64,000 nucleotides of DNA from Leptospira perolatii (GCF_002811875.1 NZ_NPDZ01000010.1:1-64000); one strand, 5' to 3'. Shown: positions 51,123 through 60,775, counted from the stretch's first letter. Program-made: numbers and translations. The notes: generated by a model not told the origin, from the letters alone.

Positions 51123-51365
51123 GAATTAGCCTTTTCTATTGTTTTAATGATGTTTTCGAAGTGCTTTTTCAAAGGATTTTATCTTGGAATTTCCTGTCCA
51201 TTCCCTTTCGGTAAAAAGGATTTCCGACGGACCAATGTCTAGGATGTCAACGGGGTGTTTGGATACCGGGATGCCCTTCCTTTGTCGAAAGTAGGGGCTC
51301 TATCTTCTGGAGTTATGGTTTACTAGACCAAGGGCTGCACCAAAGAGATTCAGAGTTTAACTGAC

Positions 51366-52094
51366 TTAGAACCAGATTTTTAGGAATAGAAAAGTAGCAA
51401 AGTTTATGGAAAGCAGGATGTACAACCAGTTTAATTCAGGAACGAAGAGGTTTTCCTGAATTGCTTGGTCTATATTGTTCTTAAGTATCTCCTTCAGTTC
51501 TGCTTCGCTCAATTCACTGCTACCTTCTTTGGATTTTTCCGCGAGCTTTTGAACTGCATCTGCCAGACGTATTTTTTGCAAAAGAGACTTTAGCAGAAAT
51601 CTAAGCGGATTTGGAACATCTTCCAATTTAAGAACGGCTTCTTGCAAAGACTTCCAACGATCAGATCCTTGTTTATTCTGATCTTGGGATTTCATTTTGG
51701 AAGAGATCTTTTCACCTAACTTGGATGACAAATAATCAGTAATGGGCCCTTTGTTTGAGTTGATTGCAGAGTGTAGCGCCTTGCTAACTCCATGTTTTTT
51801 GCCAAAAATAAAATAGAGTCCGGGAAATACCAAGACGAAGATCAGAATGATCAGTAGAACAGGCCACATATAGAGCATGATCACAAATAACGCGATGATA
51901 GCCCCGATTCCGCCGGCCCGAGCAATAGGAAGTGGACCTAGATTCGAGATTAAGGAAGACATTTCCGGAATTAAGAAAGCCAGTAGAATCAGATTCAAAA
52001 AGAAGCCTAAAGCTAGAAAACCAATCGCGTAGGCAAAAATTGTTGCCGAGCCTTTTACACCCGCCGCGAGAATCGATTTAGTATCCAGTTCCAT
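51366..52094 (-). CDS. Membrane protein of unknown function
   Basis: This 242-residue protein has two or three N-terminal helices (about 15-40, 60-95), an amphipathic Lys/Glu-rich middle (~120-215) and a C-terminal helix (225-242). I recognise no family. It follows ruvA by 64 bp on the minus strand and could be cotranscribed. Codon use resembles its neighbours. Confidence 0.7.
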   Translation of the reverse strand: MELDTKSILAAGVKGSATIFAYAIGFLALGFFLNLILLAFLIPEMSSLISNLGPLPIARAGGIGAIIALFVIMLYMWPVLLIILIFVLVFPGLYFIFGKKHGVSKALHSAINSNKGPITDYLSSKLGEKISSKMKSQDQNKQGSDRWKSLQEAVLKLEDVPNPLRFLLKSLLQKIRLADAVQKLAEKSKEGSSELSEAELKEILKNNIDQAIQENLFVPELNWLYILLSINFATFLFLKIWF

Positions 52095-52158
52095 CTCACT
52101 TTTCTCCCTGTGAATTTCTTCTAGAAGCGCTAAGGAAGTAGATCGAATCCGACTAGAA

Positions 52159-52797
52159 CTACAAGCTTTTTAATATCTCTCTGACTAGTTCGCCTGTGTC
52201 ATCAAACGAGTTTTTTGCGAGAACCTTTTCGACTTCCTTTTGCGCCGATTTTTCATCGAACCCAAGTTGAATCAGTGCCTGTATGCTTGTTTCTTTAAAA
52301 CGGTCTTTCGGAGAAGGTAAAGATGCCTTATCGATATTAGTGGGTAGAGGATCCGCAGGAGTTCCTTCCAAAAACAGTTCTAATTTTTTCAGATTTTGTC
52401 TGACTTCAAAGAAAATTTTCTCGGATGTTTTTGCTTTTACTTTCGGAATTTTTTCTAGATCTTTTGCTTCTCCTGAAAGTACAATCTGGTATAGCTCCCA
52501 AGGGTTGAAGAAAGAAAGAATTTTCAAAGCAGTCATTTCGCCAATTCCTTGCAAACCCTTGATCACCTTAAAAAATTCTTTGTCCTTTAAATGTAAGAAG
52601 CCGAACAATTTTTGTCCTCGCTCGTTGATGGAATGAAAAATTTCCAATCTTACCTCGTGCTTGCCTTGGTTTAGGAGCTCCTTCAATTCAAGATATGTTT
52701 TAAACGAAATCGTAATTTCGTAAGTGACGCCGTTCACATCTAACTGTGCGGCTCCTACTTCAAGTTTATGAATCATGCCAAAAAGACCAGAGATCAT
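52159..52797 (-). CDS. ruvA: Holliday junction DNA helicase RuvA
   Basis: This 212-residue protein begins [20 protein letters not shown], as in RuvA, and has the two helix-hairpin-helix motifs (domain [22 protein letters not shown] and [20 protein letters not shown]). The C-terminal RuvB-binding domain is visible at the end ([20 protein letters not shown]). It binds four-way junctions and loads RuvB. ruvB is not in the window. Confidence 0.95.
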   Translation of the reverse strand: MISGLFGMIHKLEVGAAQLDVNGVTYEITISFKTYLELKELLNQGKHEVRLEIFHSINERGQKLFGFLHLKDKEFFKVIKGLQGIGEMTALKILSFFNPWELYQIVLSGEAKDLEKIPKVKAKTSEKIFFEVRQNLKKLELFLEGTPADPLPTNIDKASLPSPKDRFKETSIQALIQLGFDEKSAQKEVEKVLAKNSFDDTGELVREILKSL

Positions 52798-52868
52798 CTT
52801 AAATAGAACAATCCTTAGCCAAACTTAGGTGTCAAAGTTAAATCGGGAAAAATCGGAGCCTATTGGAG

Positions 52869-52923
52869 AGAGGCCCCACCCTGTGTGGGTGGGGGCAGGA
52901 GCGTCAGCGGTGGTACCCGCCTC
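52869..52923 (+). repeat. GC-rich intergenic repeat, copy 2
   Basis: The block begins GAGGCCCCACCCTGTGTGGG and ends GGAGCGTCAGCGGTGGTACC then CGCCTC. The last ~37 bases are nearly identical to copy 3 (53673-53708). It lies 36 bp before the palindromic repeat at 52960-52991. Copy 1 is at 33806-33868 in reverse. Confidence 0.75.
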
Positions 52924-52959
52924 ATTTCATAAATTTCTTTTTTTAGCAAGTAGATTTCT

Positions 52960-52991
52960 TATTCCTCTGTAGGAGCTCCTACAGAGGAATA
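52960..52991. repeat. Palindromic repeat, copy 2 (32 bp, perfect)
   Basis: TATTCCTCTGTAGGAG (52960-52975) and its exact complement (52976-52991) form a perfect 32-bp palindrome around the core TGTAGGAGCTCCTACA. It lies between ruvA and the small repeat-protein gene and can act as a terminator-like hairpin. Copies 1 and 3 share only the core. Confidence 0.8.
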
Positions 52992-53055
52992 CTTGGAATC
53001 CTCCTGTTTTCTTCCTGGAAAATTTTGAATTCTAAGTAGTAGTTTCCTACCTTGT

Positions 53056-53382
53056 TTAATTCACTCCGGGAAAGGAATTTACGTACTGGATTTTGATGTC
53101 CGGGAAACTATCGACTATCTGCACTTTAATATCTGGAAAGCTTGTGACTTCTTCCCATTTTCCGCAGGAATCCGGAAAGGATGTTACCTTCTGCACTTTC
53201 AAATCTGGAAAACTGGTTACAACTTGCGCCTTGATATCGGGGAAACTAGTAACGAACTGCACTTTTCCGTATAACTTTTTTCCTTTCATTGTGCAGTCAG
53301 AACCTACAGAGCCTGCCTGGAGTCCGAGCACAGTAAAGAGTAGAATCGCTAAGATGGTGGAAAGATATTTTATACTTTTCAT
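53056..53382 (-). CDS. Exported protein of six SFPD repeats; 7(1) septoil knot family candidate
   Basis: This 108-residue protein has a signal peptide (1-~24, LAILLFTVLGLQA). The mature part is six near-identical repeats of about 11 residues, such as VTSFPDIKAQ, VTSFPDLKVQ, VDSFPDIKIQ and VNSFPGVN, with one four-residue insert around CGKWEE. Two cysteines (30 and 73) may form a disulfide. The repeat order, the GKW insert after the third repeat and the terminal SFPG recall the family that RefSeq names 7(1) septoil knot domain. That link is from memory and moderate. Function is unknown. Confidence 0.85.
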   Translation of the reverse strand: MKSIKYLSTILAILLFTVLGLQAGSVGSDCTMKGKKLYGKVQFVTSFPDIKAQVVTSFPDLKVQKVTSFPDSCGKWEEVTSFPDIKVQIVDSFPDIKIQYVNSFPGVN

Positions 53383-53646
53383 ACGCTAAATTAACAGTAC
53401 GAAATGAATTTTTCCTATTAGAAAAATGGGAGAATTCAAAAATTTATTTCACATCTGTCTTTTTGATTCGTTCCTTTTGGCGGCATATTTGTTTCTTATT
53501 TATAGGAAGTTTTTCTTTTGCAAAATAGAGGAGTCGTTCGAAATAACCTGTTACTAGTTAGGCGAAGTTTAGGCTGCATTTTACTTTAAGGCATTTGTAA
53601 AGAGACTTTGCTTGCGTTTTAGCGGACGGATGGTGAGGCATTGAAT
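53383..53646. other. Intergenic region upstream of repeat copy 3
   Basis: About 260 A/T-rich bases between the SFPD-repeat gene and the third GC-rich repeat. No ORF, RNA gene or clear promoter was recognised. It presumably holds the minus-strand promoter of the repeat-protein gene. Confidence 0.4.
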
Positions 53647-53708
53647 CCGGGGACAGGGCCCCGCCCTGGTTGGGTGGGGGCCGGAGCGTCAGCGGTGGTA
53701 CCCGCCTC
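53647..53708 (+). repeat. GC-rich intergenic repeat, copy 3
   Basis: The block reads CCGGGGACAGGGCCCCGCCC, TGGTTGGGTGGGGGCCGGAG and CGTCAGCGGTGGTACCCGCC. It aligns closely with copy 2 (52869-52923) and is followed 50 bp later by the palindromic repeat at 53759-53774. Both plus-strand copies lie within 0.8 kb. Confidence 0.75.
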
Positions 53709-53758
53709 CTAACACAAAAATCCAAAGAAAGCAAGCCTTTTCCCTAATACTCCCCGCT

Positions 53759-53774
53759 TGTAGGAGCTCCTACA
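53759..53774. repeat. Palindromic repeat, copy 3 (TGTAGGAGCTCCTACA)
   Basis: This is an exact 16-bp core copy of the palindrome at 33736-33751 and 52968-52983, lying about 40 bp before the MarR operator. The flanks are unrelated to copies 1 and 2. Confidence 0.8.
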
Positions 53775-53812
53775 TCCTTTCAATCTCATCTCACATTGAG
53801 GGTTTTTCTTAT

Positions 53813-53841
53813 ATTAATTTGATTTGACAAATCAAATTAAT
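53813..53841. promoter_or_regulatory. Perfect 29-bp operator upstream of the MarR-type gene
   Basis: TTAATTTGATTTG (53814-53826) and CAAATCAAATTAA (53828-53840) surround one central A; one further base pairs on each side. A TTGACA lies in the centre (53824-53829). It is 19 bp before ATG 53860, so autoregulation by the MarR protein is likely. Confidence 0.75.
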
Positions 53842-53859
53842 TAGGAGACTCTATTTGGA

Positions 53860-54387
53860 ATGTCGGAGAGTGCAATCGAGCAAATTCTAAAGTTCTATCC
53901 TCGAATTTACTTCGCTTGCCATACTCGACATGTAACTGATCCGAAGACTGCTCAGACTTTAACTTCGCACCAAGCTAGCATTTTGGATCATTTAGATAGA
54001 GAGGAGGGAGTTAGTCTCTTTGATCTTGCGGGGCATATGGGAGTTACGCCTTCCACTATGTCAATCGGAATCAGTCGTCTCGAAAACTTGGGCTATGTTC
54101 AAAAGGAAAAGGACGTTTCGGATGCAAGGAAGACGCTTCTTTGTTTGACCGATCGGGGCGAAAAGATTAAGCGATCGAAGTCGGTCTTGGATCCGGAAAG
54201 ATTAAGAAAGGTTTTATTAAGACTCTCTAAAGAAGAGCAAGAGCTTTCCATCAAGGGTTTGGCTTTGCTCGCGGCAGCATCCGATCTTGAGATGAAGAGC
54301 CTTAGCCTTTCGAAGGCATGGGGGAGTCGAGGAAAGAGAAAGGAAGAAAGCAAACATACTAGGACCAAAAAAAGGAGTAAAAAATGA
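53860..54387 (+). CDS. MarR family transcriptional regulator
   Basis: This 175-residue regulator has a winged helix at about 35-105 (SHQASILDHLDREEGVSLFD, then LAGHMGVTPSTMSIGISRLE). The wing signature is KEKDVSDARKTLLCLTDRGE. The C-terminal tail is unusually basic (SKHTRTKKRSKK). Its stop overlaps the start of the SRPBCC gene (ATGA), so both form one unit under the palindrome at 53813-53841. The ligand is unknown. Confidence 0.9.
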   Translation: MSESAIEQILKFYPRIYFACHTRHVTDPKTAQTLTSHQASILDHLDREEGVSLFDLAGHMGVTPSTMSIGISRLENLGYVQKEKDVSDARKTLLCLTDRGEKIKRSKSVLDPERLRKVLLRLSKEEQELSIKGLALLAAASDLEMKSLSLSKAWGSRGKRKEESKHTRTKKRSKK

Positions 54388-54881
54388 ATCAGGCACTTAC
54401 TTACGTTGGAATTGCTGTTGGAATCGTAGCTTTAATCGTGCTCTCGGGTTATTTATTGCCGAAAGATCACGTCGCGACCGTGGAGAAGGAATATCAGACT
54501 TCTCCGGAAAAAATTTACCAGACAATTCGAAACTTCAAGGACTATGCGAGTTGGAGAACTGGAGTCGCTTCAGTTGAGGCTCATTCTGATACAACCTGGT
54601 CAGAAGTGAATAAAGATAATGAAAAAATTAAGTTTGGAATCAAGTCCGAAAACTATCCAAAATATTGTATAGTGGAGATTTTGAACGAAGACCTCCCGTT
54701 CGGAGGATACTGGGAATTCGAAATCAGTTCGAAGGGTGGCAATGCATCAGTGCTTAAGCTCACCGAAAATGGATTCGTTACAAATCCGATCTATAGATTG
54801 ATGTCCAGATTTGTATTCGGTCATACTGCTACTTTGGTGCAATACCAAGAGGATCTTTTCAGAAAAATAAATCAGCAGTAA
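54384..54881 (+). CDS. Membrane-anchored SRPBCC (polyketide cyclase/START-like) protein
   Basis: This 165-residue protein has an N-terminal helix (5-25) and a START-like fold. A helix-grip pattern starts KEYQTSPEKIYQTIRNFKDY (48-53 SW region nearby) and ends FVFGHTATLVQYQEDLFRKI. Such domains bind hydrophobic ligands. Being coupled to the MarR gene, it may bind the same lipid or aromatic compound. It overlaps the MarR gene by 4 bp. Confidence 0.82.
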   Translation: MNQALTYVGIAVGIVALIVLSGYLLPKDHVATVEKEYQTSPEKIYQTIRNFKDYASWRTGVASVEAHSDTTWSEVNKDNEKIKFGIKSENYPKYCIVEILNEDLPFGGYWEFEISSKGGNASVLKLTENGFVTNPIYRLMSRFVFGHTATLVQYQEDLFRKINQQ

Positions 54882-54982
54882 TAGCGAACTGGTTTTTTAG
54901 TATTATTTTAGTAAAAAAGAAGTTTATAATTTTATAAAATTCTTTTGTTATACGTTTTTTTGAGTATGAAATCGGCCTGAGT

Positions 54983-56107
54983 TTAGTTCAGGTCGATTCC
55001 GCTCCCGATTGTCCAGGGCAGCACTTTCACTCCATCCTTTTCTCCCCAAGAAATTCCGGTGTATTGAGGGTGGACTCCGTGAATATCTGGCTTATCCGGA
55101 AAGATAAGATGTTTTCGAAGTTCTAATAAAGGCTCTTGTGGCAGGTCGTCACCCAGCGGAAAAGTTCCCCAATGAATCGGAGCCATTGCCTTCGCATTCA
55201 AATCCTTTGCAGCTACTATAGCTTCCTCCGGACTAATATGTGCATACTTCATGAACCACCTTGGTTTAAAGGCTCCGATTGGTAATAATGCTAAATCTAT
55301 TGGATGTCCTATTCTTTTGGAAACATCTTTGAAATGGAGAGAGTATCCAGTATCGCCCCCGAAATACAGTGTCTTTCCTAAGGCCTCGATTGAATAGCTT
55401 CCCCAAAAATACTGATTTCCGTCAGAAATTCCCATTCTACTCCAATGGTGGGCAGGCAAAAAAGCGATCTTTACCATGGAAGTTTGAGTGATTTGTCCCC
55501 AGTCTTGCACGGTCACGTTTCCTAACTTTTCGTCTTCGGAAAAGGATTTCATCCCTGCTGGTAGGAGAATTTTCAAATTCGGATTTTTGGACTTCAGATA
55601 TCGGAGACTTTCCGTATCCAGATGATCTCTGTGAGCGTGGCTGATCAGTGCATAATCGACCGCAGGCAAAGATTCTTTTTGAATGGGAAGTTGCACCCAA
55701 CGCGAAATTACGATTGGAGATTCAAAGATCGGATCCGTGATCAGGTTTGTCGTTTTACCTTCTTTGGTAATCGAAATCCAGGCTGTGGAATGTCCTAACC
55801 ATACGATTCTTAACTTTCCTTCGGGAGCGATCAAGTCTTGGCTTTTTCTCTCTAATACCAAGGGAAGTTCATCGGTTAAACCTTCAATTGTGACAGGATC
55901 GTGAGGCCCAAACAATTTCCATTTTAGTACTGTAAGAAAGGACTTATCAATTAACTGGGAATCATAGACCAAATTTTGATATTTACCCTCCTTATAATTC
56001 GGAGATTGGGTTCGATCCGAATCGAGTGGAAAACAATTTGCTATGTAATAAAACGCGCTAACTAGAACGCAAAGGCGGATGAAGAAAAGGTTTTTATCCC
56101 AGAACAT
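54983..56107 (-). CDS. MBL-fold metallo-hydrolase, predicted lipoprotein
   Basis: This 374-residue protein has a possible lipobox YIANC (Cys25). The MBL fold has VWLGHSTAWIS at the start, the metal motif HAHRDH (His157, His159, Asp161, His162), FGGDTGYS and PIHWGTFPLG. This set resembles the UlaG/NAPE-PLD-like group (RomA-like), which cleaves phosphodiesters of lipids. The envelope location fits a phospholipase-D-like role. It is divergent from pyrB with about 95 bp between them. Confidence 0.87.
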   Translation of the reverse strand: MFWDKNLFFIRLCVLVSAFYYIANCFPLDSDRTQSPNYKEGKYQNLVYDSQLIDKSFLTVLKWKLFGPHDPVTIEGLTDELPLVLERKSQDLIAPEGKLRIVWLGHSTAWISITKEGKTTNLITDPIFESPIVISRWVQLPIQKESLPAVDYALISHAHRDHLDTESLRYLKSKNPNLKILLPAGMKSFSEDEKLGNVTVQDWGQITQTSMVKIAFLPAHHWSRMGISDGNQYFWGSYSIEALGKTLYFGGDTGYSLHFKDVSKRIGHPIDLALLPIGAFKPRWFMKYAHISPEEAIVAAKDLNAKAMAPIHWGTFPLGDDLPQEPLLELRKHLIFPDKPDIHGVHPQYTGISWGEKDGVKVLPWTIGSGIDLN

Positions 56108-56202
56108 TGATATCCTTTTGACCGATCTCCAGCAAAACGGAGCCCAAAAAATTTGTTCAAATGAGTTGCCGTACTCTCTCTACGTTTGAATCTGTCTCAG
56201 GA

Positions 56203-57129
56203 ATGCCTTACAATCACAAGAATATTCTGGATACGGATCAGTTTTCTAAGGAAGATTTGGATTTTCTGATAGAAAAAACAAGGGAGATGGAGCGCCTCGT
56301 AGAACAAAATAAGGCATTCGGAATTCTCACCGGAAAATTATTGGCGTCTTTATTTTTTGAAGCTTCTACAAGAACTCGTTTATCCTTTGAAGCTGCTATG
56401 GAACGTCTCGGAGGGAGGGTGATCTCTACCGTAGGATTTCAATTTTCTTCCATATCAAAAGGAGAGACTCTGTTTGATACGATGAAAATGGTCGAAGCAT
56501 ACGCTGATATCGCGGTGATTCGTCATCCTGTAGAAGGTTCTTCCAGAATCGCAGCCGGTGCGGTCAAGATTCCAGTGATCAATGCTGGAGACGGGGCAGG
56601 GCAGCACCCGACCCAAGCGCTATTGGATTTGTATACGATCATTTCCGAAAAGGGAAAATTGGACAAATTGAAAGTAGCCTTTATCGGAGATCTTAAATAC
56701 GGCCGTACGATTCATTCGCTTATCAATCTTCTCAGGCACTATGATGTGCACTTGTATCTGATTTCTCCTCCTGAACTGGCTCTGCCTGAATCATATAAAA
56801 AAGGCTTGGCCGGATTTCCGATTACGTTTGAAGAAACCGGCGACATTAAAGCGATCTGGGATTGCGACGTTGCCTATGTTACCAGAATCCAAGAAGAAAG
56901 GTTTCCGGATCATAAAGAGTATGAAAGACTCAAAGAATCTTTTAAGGTAAATAAAGAGCTAATTCTTGCTTCTAAAAAGGAGACAACTGTGCTGCATCCG
57001 CTTCCTCGGGTGAACGAGTTGTCAACAGATGTCGATGACTTGCCGAACGCAGCATATTTTCGACAAGCTAGATATGGAGTGGTCAGTCGGATGACCTTGT
57101 TATGCTTATCTCTTGGCGTAGAATTTTAA
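56203..57129 (+). CDS. pyrB: Aspartate carbamoyltransferase catalytic subunit
   Basis: From ATG 56203 the protein has 308 residues; an ATG at 56161 would add 14 residues not typical of the family. Carbamoyl-phosphate motif [12 protein letters not shown] (53-64), the KGETLFDT loop, [14 protein letters not shown] and the C-terminal [17 protein letters not shown] are all conserved. It catalyses the first committed step of pyrimidine synthesis. A small DUF2203 gene and dapL follow on the same strand. Confidence 0.95.
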   Translation: MPYNHKNILDTDQFSKEDLDFLIEKTREMERLVEQNKAFGILTGKLLASLFFEASTRTRLSFEAAMERLGGRVISTVGFQFSSISKGETLFDTMKMVEAYADIAVIRHPVEGSSRIAAGAVKIPVINAGDGAGQHPTQALLDLYTIISEKGKLDKLKVAFIGDLKYGRTIHSLINLLRHYDVHLYLISPPELALPESYKKGLAGFPITFEETGDIKAIWDCDVAYVTRIQEERFPDHKEYERLKESFKVNKELILASKKETTVLHPLPRVNELSTDVDDLPNAAYFRQARYGVVSRMTLLCLSLGVEF

Positions 57130-57150
57130 TCAAAGCCGTCGGTTTTTACT

Positions 57151-57528
57151 ATGGAACGTAAGATCTGGACGTACGAGGAGGCTCGCAAGATCCTGCCATA
57201 TGTACGATCCATTACGGAAGAATTTTATACTTCTGTAAACCAACTGCACCAAGAGTTGCAGGAGTTCATAGTACCTGAAAATGAATTAGAGCAAAAAGAG
57301 AACCGGCTGGAAGAGTTGCTGGTACAATGGGCCGAAAAAATCAGAGGTCTTGGAATCGAAGTTAAGGGTCTCTGGTTGATAGACTTCGACAATGGAAAAG
57401 GCTATTACTGCTGGCACTTAGGTGAAGAGGATTTGTTGTTTGAGCACGGTTACGATGAGGGATTTGCAGGGCGTAAACCGATTTCGGAAATAAGAGAAGA
57501 AGAGCAGGAAGACGATGACGAAAATTAA
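57151..57528 (+). CDS. DUF2203 family protein
   Basis: This 125-residue protein starts with [20 protein letters not shown], the pattern of DUF2203, and carries [20 protein letters not shown] and [12 protein letters not shown] in the second half. The tail is acidic ([10 protein letters not shown]). Function is unknown. It follows pyrB by 22 bp and overlaps dapL by 14 bp, so translation is probably coupled. Confidence 0.88.
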   Translation: MERKIWTYEEARKILPYVRSITEEFYTSVNQLHQELQEFIVPENELEQKENRLEELLVQWAEKIRGLGIEVKGLWLIDFDNGKGYYCWHLGEEDLLFEHGYDEGFAGRKPISEIREEEQEDDDEN

Positions 57529-58744
57529 CGAGAACTATTTAAAATTAAAAGCCGGGTATTTGTTTCCGGAGATCGCAAGAAGGGTAAAAGTGTTCTCCGA
57601 AAAAAATCCTTCTGCAAAAATCATTCGCTTGGGAATAGGCGATGTAACTCTTCCAATTGTTCCTTCTGTCGTGGATGCAATGGTTTCCGCCGCAAAAGAA
57701 ATGGGAACCACACAAGGTTTCCACGGGTACGGTCCAGAACAAGGCTATTCCTTTTTATTAAAAGCAATCGCTGAAAACGACTACGGAAAGTTAGGCGTAA
57801 ACATTCAAGAAAACGAAATTTTCGTTTCCGATGGATCCAAGTGCGATTGCGGAAATATCCAAGAGATATTTTCCCATGATGCAAAGATCGCAGTTGGGGA
57901 TCCGGTTTATCCAGTTTATGTAGATACAAACGTCATGGCCGGTCGTACCGGAGATTCGGGATCCGACGGGCGTTATGAAAATTTAATATACATGCCTTCC
58001 ACCAGAGAGAACGGATTCCATCCAGATTTTCCGAAGGAAGCTCCCGACTTGATCTATCTCTGCTATCCGAACAATCCTACCGGAACTGTTGCCACTAAGG
58101 AAACTCTGAAAGCCTGGGTAGAATACGCAAAGAAACACAAGAGTATTATTTTATTCGATTCTGCTTATGAAGCCTTCATTTCAGAAAAAGGAATTCCGAG
58201 ATCGATTTATGAAATAGAAGGTGCAAGGGAAGTGGCGATTGAATTCCGCTCTTTTTCCAAAACTGCTGGATTCACTGGACTACGATGCGCTTATATCGTG
58301 ATTCCGAACGAACTCAAGGGTTTTACAAAGGATGGAAAGGAAGTTTCAGTTCAATCTCTCTGGAGCCGCAGACATACCACGAAATTTAATGGTGTCTCCT
58401 ATGTGACCCAAAAAGCCGCCGAAGCAGTTTATTCTACTCGGGGTAAAAAGGAAATCGCGGAATCCATTGCTTATTATATGGCAAATGCAAAAGCGATTCG
58501 AGAAGGCCTGAGTAAGCTTGGTTACGATGTGTTTGGAGGAGTGAATGCCCCTTATATTTGGCTCAAAACTCCTAAGAATATGAGTTCCTGGGACTTCTTT
58601 GACCATCTACTGGATAAGGCTCAGGTGGTAGGAACTCCCGGTTCCGGCTTTGGTCCTTCCGGAGAAGGCTATTTCCGGCTTTCTGCCTTCGGTAAAAAAG
58701 AGGATGTAGCTGAGGCAATTCAAAGGATTTCCGCTCTTTCCTAA
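57515..58744 (+). CDS. dapL: LL-diaminopimelate aminotransferase
   Basis: This 409-residue PLP enzyme (fold type I) has the DapL-specific start [43 protein letters not shown] (184-191), the PLP lysine K249 in [15 protein letters not shown] and [20 protein letters not shown]. It makes LL-diaminopimelate directly from tetrahydrodipicolinate, the lysine and cell-wall route used by Leptospira, plants and Chlamydia. Confidence 0.96.
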   Translation: MTKINENYLKLKAGYLFPEIARRVKVFSEKNPSAKIIRLGIGDVTLPIVPSVVDAMVSAAKEMGTTQGFHGYGPEQGYSFLLKAIAENDYGKLGVNIQENEIFVSDGSKCDCGNIQEIFSHDAKIAVGDPVYPVYVDTNVMAGRTGDSGSDGRYENLIYMPSTRENGFHPDFPKEAPDLIYLCYPNNPTGTVATKETLKAWVEYAKKHKSIILFDSAYEAFISEKGIPRSIYEIEGAREVAIEFRSFSKTAGFTGLRCAYIVIPNELKGFTKDGKEVSVQSLWSRRHTTKFNGVSYVTQKAAEAVYSTRGKKEIAESIAYYMANAKAIREGLSKLGYDVFGGVNAPYIWLKTPKNMSSWDFFDHLLDKAQVVGTPGSGFGPSGEGYFRLSAFGKKEDVAEAIQRISALS

Positions 58745-58908
58745 AATCCAAAACAGAATGCGAGGGCGCTCGAGGCTGCGGGTGGCTTTGCCGGAAGATT
58801 TCGAGTACACGATCAAATTTACCGCAAAGGGGCTGAGATTCCGATTTTCTGAGCTCAAAAAAAAATAGGAATTTCTTTGAAATCTCCGATAGATTATAAG
58901 AGATTACT

Positions 58909-59958
58909 ATGAATCTGGAACGTTTTCCTTATATCATCCTATCCATCGGAGTGCTTGTTAGCCTGGGGCTATTTAGTAAGATAAGCGCTGTTTCTCCAGA
59001 TCAGAACAATCTGGCCATCTTGATCGATGAAAATAAGTACAATTTAAAGTTTATTAATATTTGCGTTAGCAATATGGCGCCTCCTCTCGAAGAAGGAGGC
59101 GCTGCAAAACCTCAAACTAGCGGGCAGACTGCAGCGGAACAAGCCCAAGCTGGTCAAGGAACAACTCCTCAACCCGGACAAGAGGAAATATTTCGCAAAC
59201 TGAATGCGATGGAAAATTACCGTTCTTTTAAAAAGGCAAACCAGTCCGACTTTAATGGCAATATGTGGTACTTCCAGAGTAACTACAGCCTATCTTACAA
59301 AAATCTAAAATCCGCGCAAAAAGAAATGAAGGACCTATTTCAGGTCACTCATGAAAGATATATTCGGACCGCTCGGATTCTTTTGGAAGCGGCATCTCCG
59401 GTAATTATTCGCTCGAATGATAAGATTGCGCAGCACCTTCTAAAGCTAGGTTTCAGAGACTTAAAATCTACCGAAGATCATTTCACTACTGCGTACAATT
59501 CCTCTCCTTACCAATACAGGATAAAGCTTTTATTACATGGAGAAGGGATCAAAATTGCGAGAAGGGCAAGAAGATTTGCGCTTCTGGCTATGATTTCTTC
59601 CAAAACTCCGAACGAAGATAAGCCGGAATATCAGTTTGTAAACTTGGATGATTTCAAGAATGCAGCTGAAAAGGAAAATATCTCGGACTACGACAGAATT
59701 CGGAACACCCTCATAGACTACATCGATAACGAGCTTTTGACAGAAAAGATATCTGCTCCCGGAGATGCAAAGGGCAACGAAATCGATCTATTAGAAGTTC
59801 ATGATGATAACTACAGTTTCATTACGAACGCTCGGATCTCTTTTTTAGAAAAGAGTAATGATGAAATTCGAATCGACGACATGAATAAAATCGAGACACT
59901 ACCTCCGGTTCCGGCAAATTCCGGGGGATCAGGTGGCTCTGGAGGAACTGGGCAGTAA
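58909..59958 (+). CDS. Exported or membrane-anchored hypothetical protein
   Basis: This 349-residue protein has an N-terminal hydrophobic segment (8-26) and a Gln/Pro/Ala-rich linker (~57-92). A helical middle (about 95-300) is followed by a Gly/Ser tail ending GGSGGSGGTGQ. I recognise no family. It overlaps or abuts the next membrane protein gene and may act with it. Codon use and reading frame suggest a real gene. Confidence 0.75.
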   Translation: MNLERFPYIILSIGVLVSLGLFSKISAVSPDQNNLAILIDENKYNLKFINICVSNMAPPLEEGGAAKPQTSGQTAAEQAQAGQGTTPQPGQEEIFRKLNAMENYRSFKKANQSDFNGNMWYFQSNYSLSYKNLKSAQKEMKDLFQVTHERYIRTARILLEAASPVIIRSNDKIAQHLLKLGFRDLKSTEDHFTTAYNSSPYQYRIKLLLHGEGIKIARRARRFALLAMISSKTPNEDKPEYQFVNLDDFKNAAEKENISDYDRIRNTLIDYIDNELLTEKISAPGDAKGNEIDLLEVHDDNYSFITNARISFLEKSNDEIRIDDMNKIETLPPVPANSGGSGGSGGTGQ

Positions 59959-59974
59959 CGCCAGTTTTTCGATT

Positions 59975-60637
59975 ATGGATTTACCTACTCCTGCAGAAAT
60001 CGCTTCTCTTAGGGTAAAAAATCGATGGTTCCTAAAGTTATTGTTCTTACTTTCCGGAATCTTAATACTGTTCATCACTTGGGCAGAAGTTCACTCCACT
60101 TCGACGCTTTCTTTTAGAGAGAGAAAAAAATCCATAGATTCGAAAGTCAGAGTTCTAAGAGAAATCAAAGATTCTTTTCCGGATAAGGATTTGGTCAATG
60201 ATTTTGGGAGAATAGAAAATTCTTTCAAAGAAGTCGAATCTGCATTTAAGACCGGGACTCAAAAGGAAAAATCGGATTCTCTACTTAGCATCGAAAAGAA
60301 ACTTCCAGAATCTCTGAGAAAGTGGTCCGAAACCGCCGCAATTTCCTCCGACAGATTGTTACAGTATGTTGCGAGAGAAACGCAATTGCGCGGCCTAGAT
60401 ACAGAAGAGCGTCATCCTCTTACCGCAAAAGAGGAGGAAAAGGTAAACCAGTATTTTCATATGGCAAGAGAAGAATGGTTGTCCGGCAATAAGTTTCGCA
60501 GAGACGGAAATCATCTGTACGCCTTGGTTCTTTACAAACGTTCTTTAAAATATTCCTTTTCTAGTTTGAAGACTAGTAAACTTCCGCCTCCTATCGAGTT
60601 CAAGAAGGTAGGGGAAAGGTTGACTTCTCACAGATAA
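59975..60637 (+). CDS. Membrane-anchored coiled-coil protein (hypothetical)
   Basis: The protein has 220 residues from ATG 59975; an overlapping GTG at 59933 would add 14. One helix (about residues 18-38, WFLKLLFLLSGILILFI) is followed by charged helical segments (45-110, likely coiled coil) and a TPR-like end. No domain is recognised. The start choice is uncertain because neither codon has a clear ribosome binding site. It is adjacent to the gene at 58909 on the same strand. Confidence 0.65.
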   Translation: MDLPTPAEIASLRVKNRWFLKLLFLLSGILILFITWAEVHSTSTLSFRERKKSIDSKVRVLREIKDSFPDKDLVNDFGRIENSFKEVESAFKTGTQKEKSDSLLSIEKKLPESLRKWSETAAISSDRLLQYVARETQLRGLDTEERHPLTAKEEEKVNQYFHMAREEWLSGNKFRRDGNHLYALVLYKRSLKYSFSSLKTSKLPPPIEFKKVGERLTSHR

Positions 60638-60775
60638 AGTGATCTTTTTGTCCCTATCCTAAGTCCACTTTTTACATTTCCGAACCGCTAAAGTAAAAAA
60701 TGAGAGGAATTTTCCCGGTGAGCGGGGAATAGAAGTCATTTCAGGGAGAATCTTTTCCTGTTAGATGCGCGCTTC

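Noticed and set aside
54900..54960. A/T palindrome AATTTTATAAAATT as a terminator
   Set aside because: All A/T, with no GC stem; probably chance in A/T-rich DNA.
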